64,000 nucleotides of DNA from Arthrobacter sp. PvP023 (GTDB taxonomy: Bacteria; Actinomycetota; Actinomycetes; Actinomycetales; Micrococcaceae): NCBI RefSeq assembly GCF_017832975.1, contig NZ_JAFIBI010000001.1:2108001-2172000 (forward strand), given 5' to 3'. Shown here in pieces: positions 41,248 through 50,527 of this stretch. Below the pieces are notes generated by a model that made no database searches, had not been told where the DNA came from, and saw nothing but the letters and a program-made list of their open reading frames with translations. The position numbers were made by a program, and so were the translations under genes. Each line of letters starts with the position of its first letter. The first letter of the stretch is position 1.

Positions 41248-42018
41248 CTACATGTTCGTCTTGCGTTCTTCTTCGGGTTCGTGCTCTTCGATGAACTCGT
41301 CCACGGCGTCCGTGCCGAAGTGCGCGGCCTGGCGCTTGGCGGACAGCCCGCGGAGCACTTCGATGCCGATGGGGATCACGGAGACCAGCACGATCACGAT
41401 GAAGATGATGTCGAGGTTCTCGCGGACCCACGGCACCCGGTCGCCCAGCAGGTAGCCGAGCAGCGTGACGCCGCCGCCCCAAAGGACGGCGCCGATGACG
41501 TTGAAGAGGAAGAACTTGCGCTTGCTCATCTGCGCGACGCCCACGATGACCGGGACGAAGGTGCGGATGATGGGAACGAAGCGTGCCAGGATTAGCGCCT
41601 TGCCGCCGTGCTTTTCGAAGAAGGCGTGCGCGCTTTCGACGTTTTCACGCTTGAACAGTTTGGAGTCCGGCTTGTTGAAGATGGCCGGACCGGCTTTGGA
41701 ACCGATGAAATAGCCGGTCTGGTTGCCGATGATGGCCGCAACGATGATCAGGGCGGAGAACAGCCAGATGTTGAACTTGATGGTGTCCGTTGCTACCAGA
41801 AGCCCGGCAGTGAACAGCATGGAGTCGCCGGGGAGGAAGAAGCCGATCAGCAGACCTGTCTCGGCGAAGATGATGCCGCAGACCAGCAGCACAACCCAGG
41901 GCGCAAGTGCCGGATCGGCCAGGAAGATCTGGGGGTTGAGCCAGTCGGGGAGGAACGAGGCCAGGTGCGGCTGCACCGGTCCCGCACCCCCGAGGGTGGA
42001 CACGGCAAAGTCACTCAT
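41248..42018 (-). CDS. DedA family membrane protein
   Basis: 256 residues, with features of the DedA/VTT superfamily: FLPGDSMLFTAG, a GxxxGY segment in GNQTGYFIGSKAG, and ILARFVPIIRTFVP with the conserved arginines. The family includes undecaprenyl-phosphate flippases and proteins needed for membrane energetics. ATG 42018 is chosen; an in-frame GTG start lies 18 bases further upstream. The C-terminus is charged. Confidence 0.9.
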   Translation of the reverse strand: MSDFAVSTLGGAGPVQPHLASFLPDWLNPQIFLADPALAPWVVLLVCGIIFAETGLLIGFFLPGDSMLFTAGLLVATDTIKFNIWLFSALIIVAAIIGNQTGYFIGSKAGPAIFNKPDSKLFKRENVESAHAFFEKHGGKALILARFVPIIRTFVPVIVGVAQMSKRKFFLFNVIGAVLWGGGVTLLGYLLGDRVPWVRENLDIIFIVIVLVSVIPIGIEVLRGLSAKRQAAHFGTDAVDEFIEEHEPEEERKTNM

Positions 42019-42145
42019 CGCATGTAGGTTCACCACTCAAGGTTACTGGACCTCCGGTGCCGGGCCCGTCCTGCACGGCCGTTGCGTGACCATCGACACC
42101 CGCGACAAGCCGGCTTAGTGTGCCGGGGCGCGGGCCGACCGGCGG

Positions 42146-42151
42146 TAAAGT
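42146..42151 (+). promoter_or_regulatory. -10 of the exonuclease gene (leaderless type)
   Basis: TAAAGT lies 7 nt before GTG 42159, supporting a leaderless GTG start. Confidence 0.5.
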
Positions 42152-42158
42152 TTGACCC

Positions 42159-43172
42159 GTGGGTTTGGACTTTACGGCGATCGACTTCGAGACAGCCAAC
42201 GGCTTCCGCGGTTCGCCGTGCGCCGTTGGCCTGAGCAAGGTCCGCGGCGGCGTGGTGGTGGAGGAAGCCTCCTGGCTGATGCGGCCGCCCGAAAACCACG
42301 ACCGGTTCGACTACCACAATGTGCGGATCCACGGCATCAGGCCCGAGGACGTGGCCGGCCTGCCGCGCTTCGGCGAACTCTTTCCTGAGATCGGCGCATT
42401 CATTGGCGGCGATGTCCTGGCCGCGCACAACGCCGCCTTCGACCTGGGCGTGATCCGGTCAGGTCTGGAAGTGTCCGGGCTGCCGGGCCCCGCCTACGAC
42501 TATGTGTGCACGGTGATGCTCTCCCGCCGGTGCTATTCGCTGGTTTCCAATTCGCTGCCCTACGCTGCCGAGGAAGCGGGCGTCCCGCTGGTCAACCACC
42601 ATGACGCGGCTGAGGATGCCAGGGCATGTGCAGGAATCCTGATCGACATTGCGCAGCGGAACGGTGCCGGCAGCATCGCCGAACTCTACCTGTCCCTGGG
42701 GCTCCCGCTGCAGCACCAGCAGGCGTTTGATCCCGCCCGTGACGGCCTGTCGAAAGCAACCCTGACAGCCTTGGGGGCGGCCGGCGGCACCGGGACCGCG
42801 GCACGGCCGTTCACGCCGGGCTGGCCCGAGGAAGGGGCCAACCCCGCGCCGAATTCCGACGCCGAACCCGGCCATCCGCTGTTCGGGCAGACCGTCGTGT
42901 TCACGGGGGAACTGGCCATGCCCCGGCCCGAAGCCAAGGTCCTGTCCGCGGAGTTCGGTGCACAGCCTGAAAGCCGGGTGACCGGCCGGACCACGGTGCT
43001 GGTGGTCGGCGACGGCTTTGTGGCTTCGGATCTCCGCTCCGGCCGCCTGACGGGCAAGGCGCGGCGGGTACTGGAACTCCACGAGCGGGGCCAGCGTATC
43101 GAGGTGCTGTCCGAAGGTGAGTTCCTGCAAATGGTTGGCGGGCAGGTGACCGCTGCCGCCGCCCTGATGTAG
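42159..43172 (+). CDS. DnaQ-like 3'-5' exonuclease fused to BRCT domain
   Basis: 337 residues. Residues 5-170 are a DEDDh exonuclease: Exo I IDFETAN, Exo II AHNAAFDLGVI, Exo III HHDAAEDARACA. A linker rich in Pro and Gly follows, then a BRCT domain at about 240-325 (GQTVVFTGELAMPR...VTGRTTVLVVG). This resembles the epsilon-like proofreading exonucleases with a BRCT module found in actinobacteria. It may act in repair and bind phosphoproteins or DNA ends; this is inference. Confidence 0.9.
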   Translation: MGLDFTAIDFETANGFRGSPCAVGLSKVRGGVVVEEASWLMRPPENHDRFDYHNVRIHGIRPEDVAGLPRFGELFPEIGAFIGGDVLAAHNAAFDLGVIRSGLEVSGLPGPAYDYVCTVMLSRRCYSLVSNSLPYAAEEAGVPLVNHHDAAEDARACAGILIDIAQRNGAGSIAELYLSLGLPLQHQQAFDPARDGLSKATLTALGAAGGTGTAARPFTPGWPEEGANPAPNSDAEPGHPLFGQTVVFTGELAMPRPEAKVLSAEFGAQPESRVTGRTTVLVVGDGFVASDLRSGRLTGKARRVLELHERGQRIEVLSEGEFLQMVGGQVTAAAALM

Positions 43173-43243
43173 CAGCTGCTTCCCGGGCGGTCGCCGGAGG
43201 GTCATATGGCGCAACAATGCTTCCGGTGCTGCCGGCGGCCTCC

Positions 43244-43249
43244 TAGCCT
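43244..43249 (+). promoter_or_regulatory. -10 of the DUF4395 gene (leaderless type)
   Basis: TAGCCT lies 6 nt before ATG 43256. Confidence 0.45.
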
Positions 43250-43255
43250 TGCACC

Positions 43256-43840
43256 ATGGGCAAACTGCGGGTCACCGATTCCACCACTGTCACTGCGGCT
43301 GATGCCGCCCCCGCCACCGGCGCTGCCATTGCGGCTGAGAACCAGCGCGCCGGGGTGGACTGGCGCAAGGTGTTCGAGTTCCCCAACCCGGTCAACGAGT
43401 ATGCCGCCCGGATCACGGCGGGCCTGGTCGTGCTGCTGGCCGCCGTGACGCTGATGACCGGCTGGGGCTGGGGGCTGGCCGTCATTGCCGCCGGCTTCTG
43501 GCTGCGCGTGCTGTTCGGTCCCCGGATTTCACCGCTGGCCCAGCTCTCCGTCAAGGTCCTGGCGCCGCGCCTTGGCCGGGCCAAGCTTGTCCCCGGTCCG
43601 CCCAAGCGCTTCGCGCAGGGCATCGGTGCAGCCATGTCGACTGCCGCGGCGCTGCTGCTCGCGGCAGGGCTCGCTCCGGCTGCCTGGTCGCTCCTGGCGG
43701 TCCTGGTCCTGGCAGCCTCGCTGGAGGCGTTCGCAGGGTTCTGCCTTGGCTGCGCGATCTTCGGCTTCCTTCAGAGCCGCGGGCTGATCCCGGAGGACAT
43801 CTGCGAGGCGTGCAACAACATCACCCTCAGGCGATCGTAA
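43256..43840 (+). CDS. DUF4395 membrane protein
   Basis: 194 residues with a hydrophilic N-terminus (1-40), then four hydrophobic segments. The family pattern is FPNPVNEYAARI, FGPRISPLAQLS and a GFCLGCAIF cysteine pair near the C-terminus. Function is unknown; members are often found near thioredoxin or sulfur-transfer genes. It overlaps the convergent ADP-ribosylglycohydrolase by 14 bp. Confidence 0.85.
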   Translation: MGKLRVTDSTTVTAADAAPATGAAIAAENQRAGVDWRKVFEFPNPVNEYAARITAGLVVLLAAVTLMTGWGWGLAVIAAGFWLRVLFGPRISPLAQLSVKVLAPRLGRAKLVPGPPKRFAQGIGAAMSTAAALLLAAGLAPAAWSLLAVLVLAASLEAFAGFCLGCAIFGFLQSRGLIPEDICEACNNITLRRS

Positions 43841-44951
43841 CTTTGACCAGCTGACCGGCCATGCCCCGGATGACGTCCGGTGCTTCCAGGGAATCCAGCC
43901 ACTCCGCCGGAAGGCAGTCCTCACCGTAAAGGGCTCCTAGGATGTTCCCGGCAATGGAGCCGGTGGAGTCGCTGTCTCCGCTGTGGTTCACAGCGAGCAC
44001 AATTGCCTCGCGGAAGTGTGACTGCGGGTCGACGCCCGCGGTCTCCGGCGCGGTGTCGCCGGCCACATCCGGTGCCGTGGCCAGCACCGCGTAAAGCGCG
44101 ACGGCGAGGGCTTCCTCTGCCACCCAGCCCTCTCCGAGTTCCCGCACCAGGTCCTCGGGGCCGAGGCGGCCGGCACCGGCCGCCGGCCCGGAAACTCCCG
44201 CGAGCTGAAAGGCCCGTTCCAGCCGGTCGATAAGCGCCGGCTCGGCGTCGTCCCGGCCCCGGGCATGGGCGAAGGCATAGGTAGCCGCCTCAAGGAGACT
44301 TTGGCCACTTACCAGGGCATGGATCAGGAGGCTGAACGTTCCTGCGCTCTGCCGCGCTGAACGGTGGCCGTGGGTCAATGAAGCCGCGTCAGTGCTCAGC
44401 TTGTACACCGCGTCGGCAGGAATATGCGGAATCAGGCCGAACGGTGCCGAGCGCATCACCGTTCCGCAGCCCTTCGACCCGGGATTGACCGGGCGGTACA
44501 CGGTTCCCATTTCACCTGTGGCCAGGCCGCTGAGGCAGGCATTTCCGGGCGCCCGCCGGTGCTTCAGGGCCGCCTGGCCGTCAATCCACCGCGGCTGCGG
44601 AACCGGAGCCGACGGCGGGACAGGCACACCCTGGGTAGCCAGCCACCGCAGGTAGGCGAGCCACACACAGGCGTTGGCATCGGCGGCCGTGCCGGCATTT
44701 GCCCATTCCAGTGCCTCCACCAGGCCGTCAACTGTATACAGCGTCATTTGGGTGTCGTCCGAAAAGTGGCTGCCGGCGTCGAGCGCTGAAAAATCCTGAA
44801 GTCCCGCGGGGCCAAACCGGCTCCGGATGGTGGAAATATCGTCGAATTCCACGGCGTAGCCGAGGGAATCGCCCAGTGCGCCGCCCAGCAGGCAGCCATG
44901 GATCCGGGACTGGGGCGTCGGTGCCGGCGGGCGGGAAGGTTCAGTGCTCAT
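43827..44951 (-). CDS. ADP-ribosylglycohydrolase (DraG/ARH family)
   Basis: 374-residue hydrolase that removes ADP-ribose from proteins or small molecules using two metal ions. Family motifs: GCLLGGALGDSLGYAVEF, FSDDTQMTLYTV (metal ligands), GYxxG-like RPVNPGSKGCGTVMR, and HSGDSDSTGSIAGN (metal ligands). ATG 44951 has TAAATT 7 nt upstream. No ADP-ribosyltransferase lies within the window, so its substrate is unknown. Confidence 0.93.
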   Translation of the reverse strand: MSTEPSRPPAPTPQSRIHGCLLGGALGDSLGYAVEFDDISTIRSRFGPAGLQDFSALDAGSHFSDDTQMTLYTVDGLVEALEWANAGTAADANACVWLAYLRWLATQGVPVPPSAPVPQPRWIDGQAALKHRRAPGNACLSGLATGEMGTVYRPVNPGSKGCGTVMRSAPFGLIPHIPADAVYKLSTDAASLTHGHRSARQSAGTFSLLIHALVSGQSLLEAATYAFAHARGRDDAEPALIDRLERAFQLAGVSGPAAGAGRLGPEDLVRELGEGWVAEEALAVALYAVLATAPDVAGDTAPETAGVDPQSHFREAIVLAVNHSGDSDSTGSIAGNILGALYGEDCLPAEWLDSLEAPDVIRGMAGQLVKVTIA

Positions 44952-44958
44952 GACTGTA

Positions 44959-44964
44959 AATTTA
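44959..44964 (-). promoter_or_regulatory. -10 of the ADP-ribosylglycohydrolase gene (leaderless type)
   Basis: On the minus strand TAAATT lies 7 nt before ATG 44951. Confidence 0.5.
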
Positions 44965-45160
44965 CCCCGGGCAGGCCCGCCGAGTCGCCGGGAGCCGGGG
45001 CCCCGGTCGCTGCGACGGCGTGCCGCGGGCTAAGCTCGAATCCAGCAAGCGTCCAGACTCCGTTGGCAGAATACGTCGGACAGTACATTGCCGGGCGCAC
45101 CGCCGTCCGCACGCCCGCCGGAATCACCGGGCGGGCAACGAAGCAAAGGATTTCCAGAAC

Positions 45161-46111
45161 ATGACCTCCCCCGTGCCTGCACGCCAGACCACAAGTCCCG
45201 TTTTGCGCTCCGCTCCGGAGGCTTTCACACCCGGGCTTGCGGCACGTCTGTCAGCGGAGGCCTTTGGAACCCTTTTCCTGGTGATCGCCGGACTGGGCGT
45301 GCCGCTGTTCACGATCCCGCAATCCAACCCGTTGTCCGCCTCGCTGGCCGCCGGGCTTGCCGTCACGGCCGCCATGCTCGCATTCGCCTATGTCTCCGGC
45401 GGCCACTTCAACCCGGCCGTGACGCTGGGCAACGCCATCGCAGGCCGCATCAGGCTGCCGGAGGCTGCGGCGTACCTCGGAGCGCAGCTTGTCGGCGCCG
45501 TCGCCGGAGCCCTGGCACTGTTCGGAATCCTGCGAACGGTGCCCAAAATCGAAGACACCCGCGCCGCCTTTGACACCGTGACGGCTGGCTTTGGGGAGCA
45601 TTCCATCATCCAGGCGCCCATGGCCGGAGTCCTGCTCGTCGAGGTGCTCGGCGCTGCGATCCTGGTGGCCGTCTTCCTGGGCACCACGGCTGCACGCAAC
45701 ACCAACAAAGCAGCAGCCCCCTTCGCAGTGGGACTCACGCTCGCCGTCCTGCTGCAGCTGGGCCAGGCCGTGGGCAACACCCCGTTCAACCCCGCCCGCG
45801 CCACCGCATCGGCCATTTTCAGCAACTCCTGGTCCCTCGGGCAGCTGTGGCTCTTCTGGGTGGCCCCGCTGGTGGGTGCCGCCATCGCCGGCCTCGTGTT
45901 CCGCGGGTTCGCCGAGACCCCTGCCGCTGTTCCGGCCCGTGCCCGGGCCGACGCTGCTGCGGACGGGTCCGACGACGATCTCCGCGACGATGTTGACGAT
46001 GACACCACCGATTTTGAAGGCGACGCCGCCGGCCGCTCCGACGCGCGGCCTGCCGGCGCCTCGGCCGACGATGACGCCCGGGACTTCTTTGACGGCAAGC
46101 GCGGACAGTAG
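45161..46111 (+). CDS. Aquaporin/MIP family channel with acidic tail
   Basis: 316 residues. Six membrane helices carry the pore motifs GGHFNPAVTLG and NTPFNPARATA (second NPA with the usual following Arg). Residues after about 265 form a very acidic, Asp-rich disordered tail. ATG 45161 follows AAAGGA at 10 nt; the longer in-frame reading from 45020 is basic, unlike the family, and is rejected. A TAAGCT hexamer at 45031 could start a leader of about 120 nt. Water versus glycerol selectivity cannot be assigned. Confidence 0.88.
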   Translation: MTSPVPARQTTSPVLRSAPEAFTPGLAARLSAEAFGTLFLVIAGLGVPLFTIPQSNPLSASLAAGLAVTAAMLAFAYVSGGHFNPAVTLGNAIAGRIRLPEAAAYLGAQLVGAVAGALALFGILRTVPKIEDTRAAFDTVTAGFGEHSIIQAPMAGVLLVEVLGAAILVAVFLGTTAARNTNKAAAPFAVGLTLAVLLQLGQAVGNTPFNPARATASAIFSNSWSLGQLWLFWVAPLVGAAIAGLVFRGFAETPAAVPARARADAAADGSDDDLRDDVDDDTTDFEGDAAGRSDARPAGASADDDARDFFDGKRGQ

Positions 46112-46160
46112 TTGCCCGGCCGTGCCGTGTCTGTGCCGCAAAACTGTCGGTACCCGCGGA

Positions 46161-46166
46161 TAGCTT
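46161..46166 (+). promoter_or_regulatory. -10 of sbcD-sbcC (leaderless type)
   Basis: TAGCTT lies 6 nt before ATG 46173. Confidence 0.5.
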
Positions 46167-46172
46167 AAGAAC

Positions 46173-47345
46173 ATGCGGTTATTGCACACTTCCGATTGGC
46201 ACCTGGGCAGGTCGTTCCACGGCGTCGGCATGCTGGACGCCCAGCAGGGCTTCATTGACCAGCTGGTCGAATTCGTTGGCGACGAGAAAGTGGACGTTGT
46301 CCTGATCGCCGGTGATGTTTACGATCGCGCCCTGCCGGGAGTTGACGTGGTCCGCCTGCTGGACGACGCCCTCGTGCGGCTGACGGAGGCGGGTGCGCAG
46401 GTGGTTCTCACCAGCGGAAACCATGATTCCGCCATCCGCCTCGGCTTTGCGTCACGGCTGCTGGAGCGCGGGGGAGTGCACCTGCGTACCCGGCTCGCGG
46501 AACTGGACGTACCGGTCCTGTTGCCGTTGGACACCGCGGCGGATGGTCCCGTGCTGGCCATCTACGGAATTCCATGGCTTGAGCCGCGGCTGGTCGCCGG
46601 GCAACTGGGCGTTGAACCCGCCAGCCACTTCGAAGTGACGCGTGCGGCGACGGAAATGATCCGGGCCGACGTGGCCACCCGGTCCAAGGCCAGGACGGTC
46701 CATCCGGTTGTGCTGGCCCATACATTCGCGAGCGGCGGGATCAGCTCCGACAGCGAACGGGACCTGAGCATCGGTGGAGTCGGAGCCGTTCCGCTGGACC
46801 TCTTTGACGGGTTCGGCTATACCGCGCTGGGCCACCTGCACGGCCGGCAGTCGCTGTCGCCGACCGTCCGCTACTCCGGATCGCCCCTTGCCTACTCCTT
46901 CTCTGAAGCCACGCACCGGAAAGGCGGCTGGCTGGTCGAAGCGGATGCCACCGGCATCACCGACGTCACGGAGGTCTTCTGGGAAGCGCCGCGGGCACTC
47001 GCCGTGTTGCGTGGCACCATCGACCACCTCCTCTCAGCCGAGGAACATGCCTGGGCCGAGGCCGCCTATTGCCAGATCACCCTGACGGACCCGCAGCGCC
47101 CCGCCCAGGCCATGGACAAACTGCGGGCCCGTTTTCCTGACACCCTGGTCCTCGGCTTCGAGCCCGAAGGCGCAGCCGCTGATGTGAGGACGAGTTACAG
47201 CACCAGGCTCGCCGCAGCAGATGACGATCTGTCCATCTGCTGCGGCTTCCTGGAACACGTCCGCGGCCGCAGCACCGACGACGCCGAAGCGGCTGTGCTG
47301 CGGGAAGCCCTCGACGCCGCACGGCTGGAAGAGATGTCATTGTGA
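46173..47345 (+). CDS. sbcD: SbcCD nuclease subunit D
   Basis: Mre11-like manganese-dependent nuclease that cleaves hairpins and blocked double-strand ends with SbcC. The 390 residues have phosphoesterase motifs LLHTSDWHLGRSFHG, IAGDVYDRA, LTSGNHDSA, LAHTF and LGHLHGRQ. Its stop overlaps the sbcC GTG as GTGA, so the subunits are co-translated. Confidence 0.97.
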   Translation: MRLLHTSDWHLGRSFHGVGMLDAQQGFIDQLVEFVGDEKVDVVLIAGDVYDRALPGVDVVRLLDDALVRLTEAGAQVVLTSGNHDSAIRLGFASRLLERGGVHLRTRLAELDVPVLLPLDTAADGPVLAIYGIPWLEPRLVAGQLGVEPASHFEVTRAATEMIRADVATRSKARTVHPVVLAHTFASGGISSDSERDLSIGGVGAVPLDLFDGFGYTALGHLHGRQSLSPTVRYSGSPLAYSFSEATHRKGGWLVEADATGITDVTEVFWEAPRALAVLRGTIDHLLSAEEHAWAEAAYCQITLTDPQRPAQAMDKLRARFPDTLVLGFEPEGAAADVRTSYSTRLAAADDDLSICCGFLEHVRGRSTDDAEAAVLREALDAARLEEMSL

Positions 47346-50300
47346 GGATCCACCGGCTCGAAATTTCCGCCTTCGGCCCCTTCGCGGGCACCGAACACAT
47401 CGACTTTGACCGGCTCAGCGCCCACGGGCTCTTCCTGCTGAACGGCGCAACCGGAGCCGGCAAGACCAGCGTCCTGGACGCTATCTGCTTTGCCCTGTAC
47501 GGGTCCGTGCCCGGTGCACGCCAGGAAGGCAAGCGCCTCCGCAGCGACCACGCCGACGCCGCCGCGGAACCGCGTGTCACCTGCGAGTTTTCGGCCAAGG
47601 GACGGCACTTTGAAGTCTCCAGGATTCCTGCGTGGAACAGGCCCAGCGCCAGGGGCCGGAACGGATTCACGGAACAGAAGGCCAACACCCTGCTGCGCGA
47701 ACGCGTTGACGGGCAGTGGATCGAGAAGTCCGGCCGTAACGATGAAGCCGGCGCGGAAATCAGCTCCGTGCTGGGCATGGACCGTGAGCAGTTCACCCGG
47801 GTGGTCATGCTGCCGCAGGGGGACTTCGCCGCTTTTCTCCGCTCCAAGCCTGCCGAGCGGCTGGAACTGCTCCAAAGCCTGTTCGGCACGCAGCGCTTTG
47901 AGGCCGTGGAACAGGAGCTCGCCAGGCGTGCCGCGGATGCCCGCACCCAGGTGGCCAGCCTCAACAGCCAGTTGGACCTCCTGATGGCACAGGCCAGGTC
48001 CGAAGCAACTCCGGCGGAAGAGGAACTGCCGGATGTCCCGGCAGCGCCGGAAGACGCCGGACTCCTTCTCGAGTGGCTGCAGGACACCACTGCGGCCAGA
48101 GCCGGGACAGCGCAGGCCGAAGCGGACCAGGCGGCAGCAGGACGCGCCGGGGCTGCGCGCCGCCTCGAGGCCGCCGAAGCGCGTGCTGCCCGCCAGGCCA
48201 AGCTTGCTGCGGCGGAACGCCGGAGATCGGCTGCAGACGCCGCAGCGCCCGAACTCCGGGAAAAGGCACGGCAGCTTGGCCTTCACCGCAAGGCCGAGGT
48301 ACTCGGCGGCCAATTGCAGGCCGTGGACAAGGCCGACATCGCTGAGGAGCGGGCTGCCCGGGCCATGGCAATGGCGGCCGACGAATTGCACGCTGCAGTC
48401 CTCGTGGACGCCGAGCTCGCCGCCCTGTCCGCCTCCGCCCGCCGGGAAAGCGGCAGTGCGGACGGACAATTCTTCGATGCTGCAATCGTACGGAGTGAAC
48501 TCAGCCGCCTGAGGTCCCTCCGCGCGGTGCTTGAGGAACGGCTGCCGGACGAAGCCAGGCTGTCCGGGATGGTGGCCCGCGGCGCGGAACTTCGGAAGAC
48601 CCTTGACCAATTGCGTGAGGGAAGGCGGGCCGGCGCCGCCGCGCTCGACGGTTTGCGGGCGGAGGCCGCCGAATTGCTTGCGGGCGTGAAACCCCTTGAG
48701 GAGCTTGCTGCCGAAGCCCAGCTGCGGACCAAAGAGGCCGCAGCCGCGGAGGAACTCGTAGCTGTCGTAGGCCGCTACGCTGCAGCGGTCCGGGTCAGTT
48801 CCGGCGTTGCCGAACGGCACCGCCTGGCCCGGGACGACCACCAGAACCACCGCCAGCGGTGGCTGGACCTGAGGGAAGAGCGGCTCGCCAATGCAGCTGC
48901 GGAGCTTGCTTCCCAGCTGCGGCCGACGGAGCCCTGCCCCGTGTGCGGCAGCCCCGAGCACCCTTGTCCGGCTCCGGCGGCCACGGCCGCGCTGGCCGTT
49001 GCTGATGCGGAACGCGCGGCTCAGGAAGCCTGCGAGGCTGCGGAAGCGGTCCTGGCAGCGCTGGACAAAGAACTTGCCGAAGCGCGGCAGCGGGTCGCCG
49101 TGCTGGCGGCCCAGGGCGGCGATCTCCCGCCGGAGGAAGCGCGCGCGGACGCGGCCCGGGCGAAGGAGCGGGCGGACGAGGCAGTCCGGGCGGCCGCTGA
49201 CCTCGCCGCCAGCCGCGAGCGCCGGGCAGAACTGGACGAACACATCGCTGCTGCGGAATCGGCTCGGGCCGCAGCCGATTCCGGCATGGCGAAGACTGAG
49301 TCCACCCTCATGGAAGTCCAGGAACAGACGGACGCCCTGGATAACGCACTGGGCAAACTGCGTGCGGGCTACCCGACACTCGGCAGCCGCCTGGGCTCCC
49401 TCGATGAATCCACGGCGCTCCTGGAAAGAACAGACGCCGCGAGGAGCAGCCTCGAACAGGCCGGGCAGCGCACCAGGGATGCCCGCCAGCAGCTGGACCA
49501 GGCGCTTCCGGAGTCCGGGTTCGAATCCGACGCGGCCGCCCGGTCCGTCCTGCTTCCGGTCCCGGAAGCAGCGCTGCTCGAAGCCGCAATCCGCGCGGGC
49601 CAGGATGAAGAAGCCCGGGTCGGGGAACTTTTCGCCAGCGAGGAACTGGTCCTGGCCACACGCGAGCTTGAGGAGGACGGCCCGGTAGAGGCCGGCGTGC
49701 TGGAACAGCTCCGCGCGGAGGACGCTGCCGCCGAACGGACTGTCCGGCAAGCCGTCGTCGCGGCGGGGCTCGCCGAGAAGTCAGTCCTGACCCTCCGCCG
49801 GATCGCGGAGGACTACGGCCGCCTCGCGGCGTCGGGCCAAGGTCCGCGGGAACGTGCCGCGCTGCTCACGGCGGTGGCCGAGGCCGCCCGCGGCGCCGGC
49901 GACAACACCTACCGCATGAGCCTGAACAGCTACGTACTCGCGGCGAGGCTCGAGCAAGTGGCCATTGCCGCTTCGGAAAGGCTGGTCGGCATGAGCGATG
50001 GCCGGTACACCCTGCAGCACACGGACGCCAAAGCCGCCCGCGGTGCCAAGTCCGGTCTGGGTCTGGAAGTCGTGGACCAGTGGACCGGGCAGCGCAGGGA
50101 TACCGCCACGCTGTCCGGCGGTGAATCGTTCATGGCCTCCCTGGCCCTGGCGCTGGGTCTCGCGGACGTGGTGCAACAGGAGTCCGGCGGAGTCGACATC
50201 GAGACGCTCTTCGTGGACGAGGGCTTCGGCAGCCTCGACGAGCAGGCGCTGGAACAAGTGATGGATGCCCTCGAGGGGCTGAGGGACGGCGGTCGTGTGG

Positions 50301-50413
50301 TCGGACTGGTGAGCCATGTGCCCGAGATGAAGCAGCGCATCAGCACCCAGCTCCAGGTGGTCAAGGGACGGAACGGTTCCACCCTCCACATTTCGGACGA
50401 CGCCCTGGCCTGA
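47342..50413 (+). CDS. sbcC: SbcCD nuclease subunit C (SMC-like ATPase)
   Basis: Rad50-like ATPase of 1,023 residues. Walker A is GATGAGKTSVLDAI near residue 40. Long Ala/Glu/Arg-rich coiled coils flank a zinc hook CPVCGSPEHPC near residue 533. The C-terminal lobe has signature LSGGESFMASLALALG, Walker B TLFVDEGFGSLD and the H-loop VSHVPEM. Full length and intact; it works with SbcD in double-strand break and hairpin processing. Confidence 0.97.
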   Translation: MRIHRLEISAFGPFAGTEHIDFDRLSAHGLFLLNGATGAGKTSVLDAICFALYGSVPGARQEGKRLRSDHADAAAEPRVTCEFSAKGRHFEVSRIPAWNRPSARGRNGFTEQKANTLLRERVDGQWIEKSGRNDEAGAEISSVLGMDREQFTRVVMLPQGDFAAFLRSKPAERLELLQSLFGTQRFEAVEQELARRAADARTQVASLNSQLDLLMAQARSEATPAEEELPDVPAAPEDAGLLLEWLQDTTAARAGTAQAEADQAAAGRAGAARRLEAAEARAARQAKLAAAERRRSAADAAAPELREKARQLGLHRKAEVLGGQLQAVDKADIAEERAARAMAMAADELHAAVLVDAELAALSASARRESGSADGQFFDAAIVRSELSRLRSLRAVLEERLPDEARLSGMVARGAELRKTLDQLREGRRAGAAALDGLRAEAAELLAGVKPLEELAAEAQLRTKEAAAAEELVAVVGRYAAAVRVSSGVAERHRLARDDHQNHRQRWLDLREERLANAAAELASQLRPTEPCPVCGSPEHPCPAPAATAALAVADAERAAQEACEAAEAVLAALDKELAEARQRVAVLAAQGGDLPPEEARADAARAKERADEAVRAAADLAASRERRAELDEHIAAAESARAAADSGMAKTESTLMEVQEQTDALDNALGKLRAGYPTLGSRLGSLDESTALLERTDAARSSLEQAGQRTRDARQQLDQALPESGFESDAAARSVLLPVPEAALLEAAIRAGQDEEARVGELFASEELVLATRELEEDGPVEAGVLEQLRAEDAAAERTVRQAVVAAGLAEKSVLTLRRIAEDYGRLAASGQGPRERAALLTAVAEAARGAGDNTYRMSLNSYVLAARLEQVAIAASERLVGMSDGRYTLQHTDAKAARGAKSGLGLEVVDQWTGQRRDTATLSGGESFMASLALALGLADVVQQESGGVDIETLFVDEGFGSLDEQALEQVMDALEGLRDGGRVVGLVSHVPEMKQRISTQLQVVKGRNGSTLHISDDALA

Positions 50414-50482
50414 GCCGGCGGATCCGCCCGCGCTTCCCGCGCCTCCCGCCCGGTCGGCCCGGAGACGCACCGCGCCCTCGGC

Positions 50483-50488
50483 TACAAT
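50483..50488 (+). promoter_or_regulatory. -10 candidate upstream of the MFS gene
   Basis: TACAAT lies in the 124-bp gap after sbcC with no clear -35. It predicts a leader of about 30-60 nt that carries a strong ribosome site at 50515-50523. Confidence 0.4.
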
Positions 50489-50527
50489 TGAGGAGTTACC
50501 GGGTCGCGCGCATCGGGAGGAGGGACG

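Noticed and set aside
43827..43840. Overlap of DUF4395 and ADP-ribosylglycohydrolase as a sign of a misannotated stop
   Set aside because: Both proteins end with normal family C-termini; a 14-bp convergent overlap is compatible with two real genes.
45020..45160. 47-residue N-terminal extension of the aquaporin
   Set aside because: The extension is Arg/His-rich and unlike any MIP N-terminus, and ATG 45161 has its own AAAGGA site.
49515..49530. A GGGTTCGAATCC sequence identical to a tRNA T-arm
   Set aside because: It lies within the sbcC reading frame, which is intact on both sides, and no acceptor stem, D-arm or anticodon arm surrounds it.
47195..49750. Very long open frame antisense to sbcC
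   Set aside because: It is a GC-bias shadow: Gly/Arg/Ala-rich translation without domains, while the sense strand encodes an intact SbcC with all motifs. The same applies to the long antisense frame at 2435-4384.
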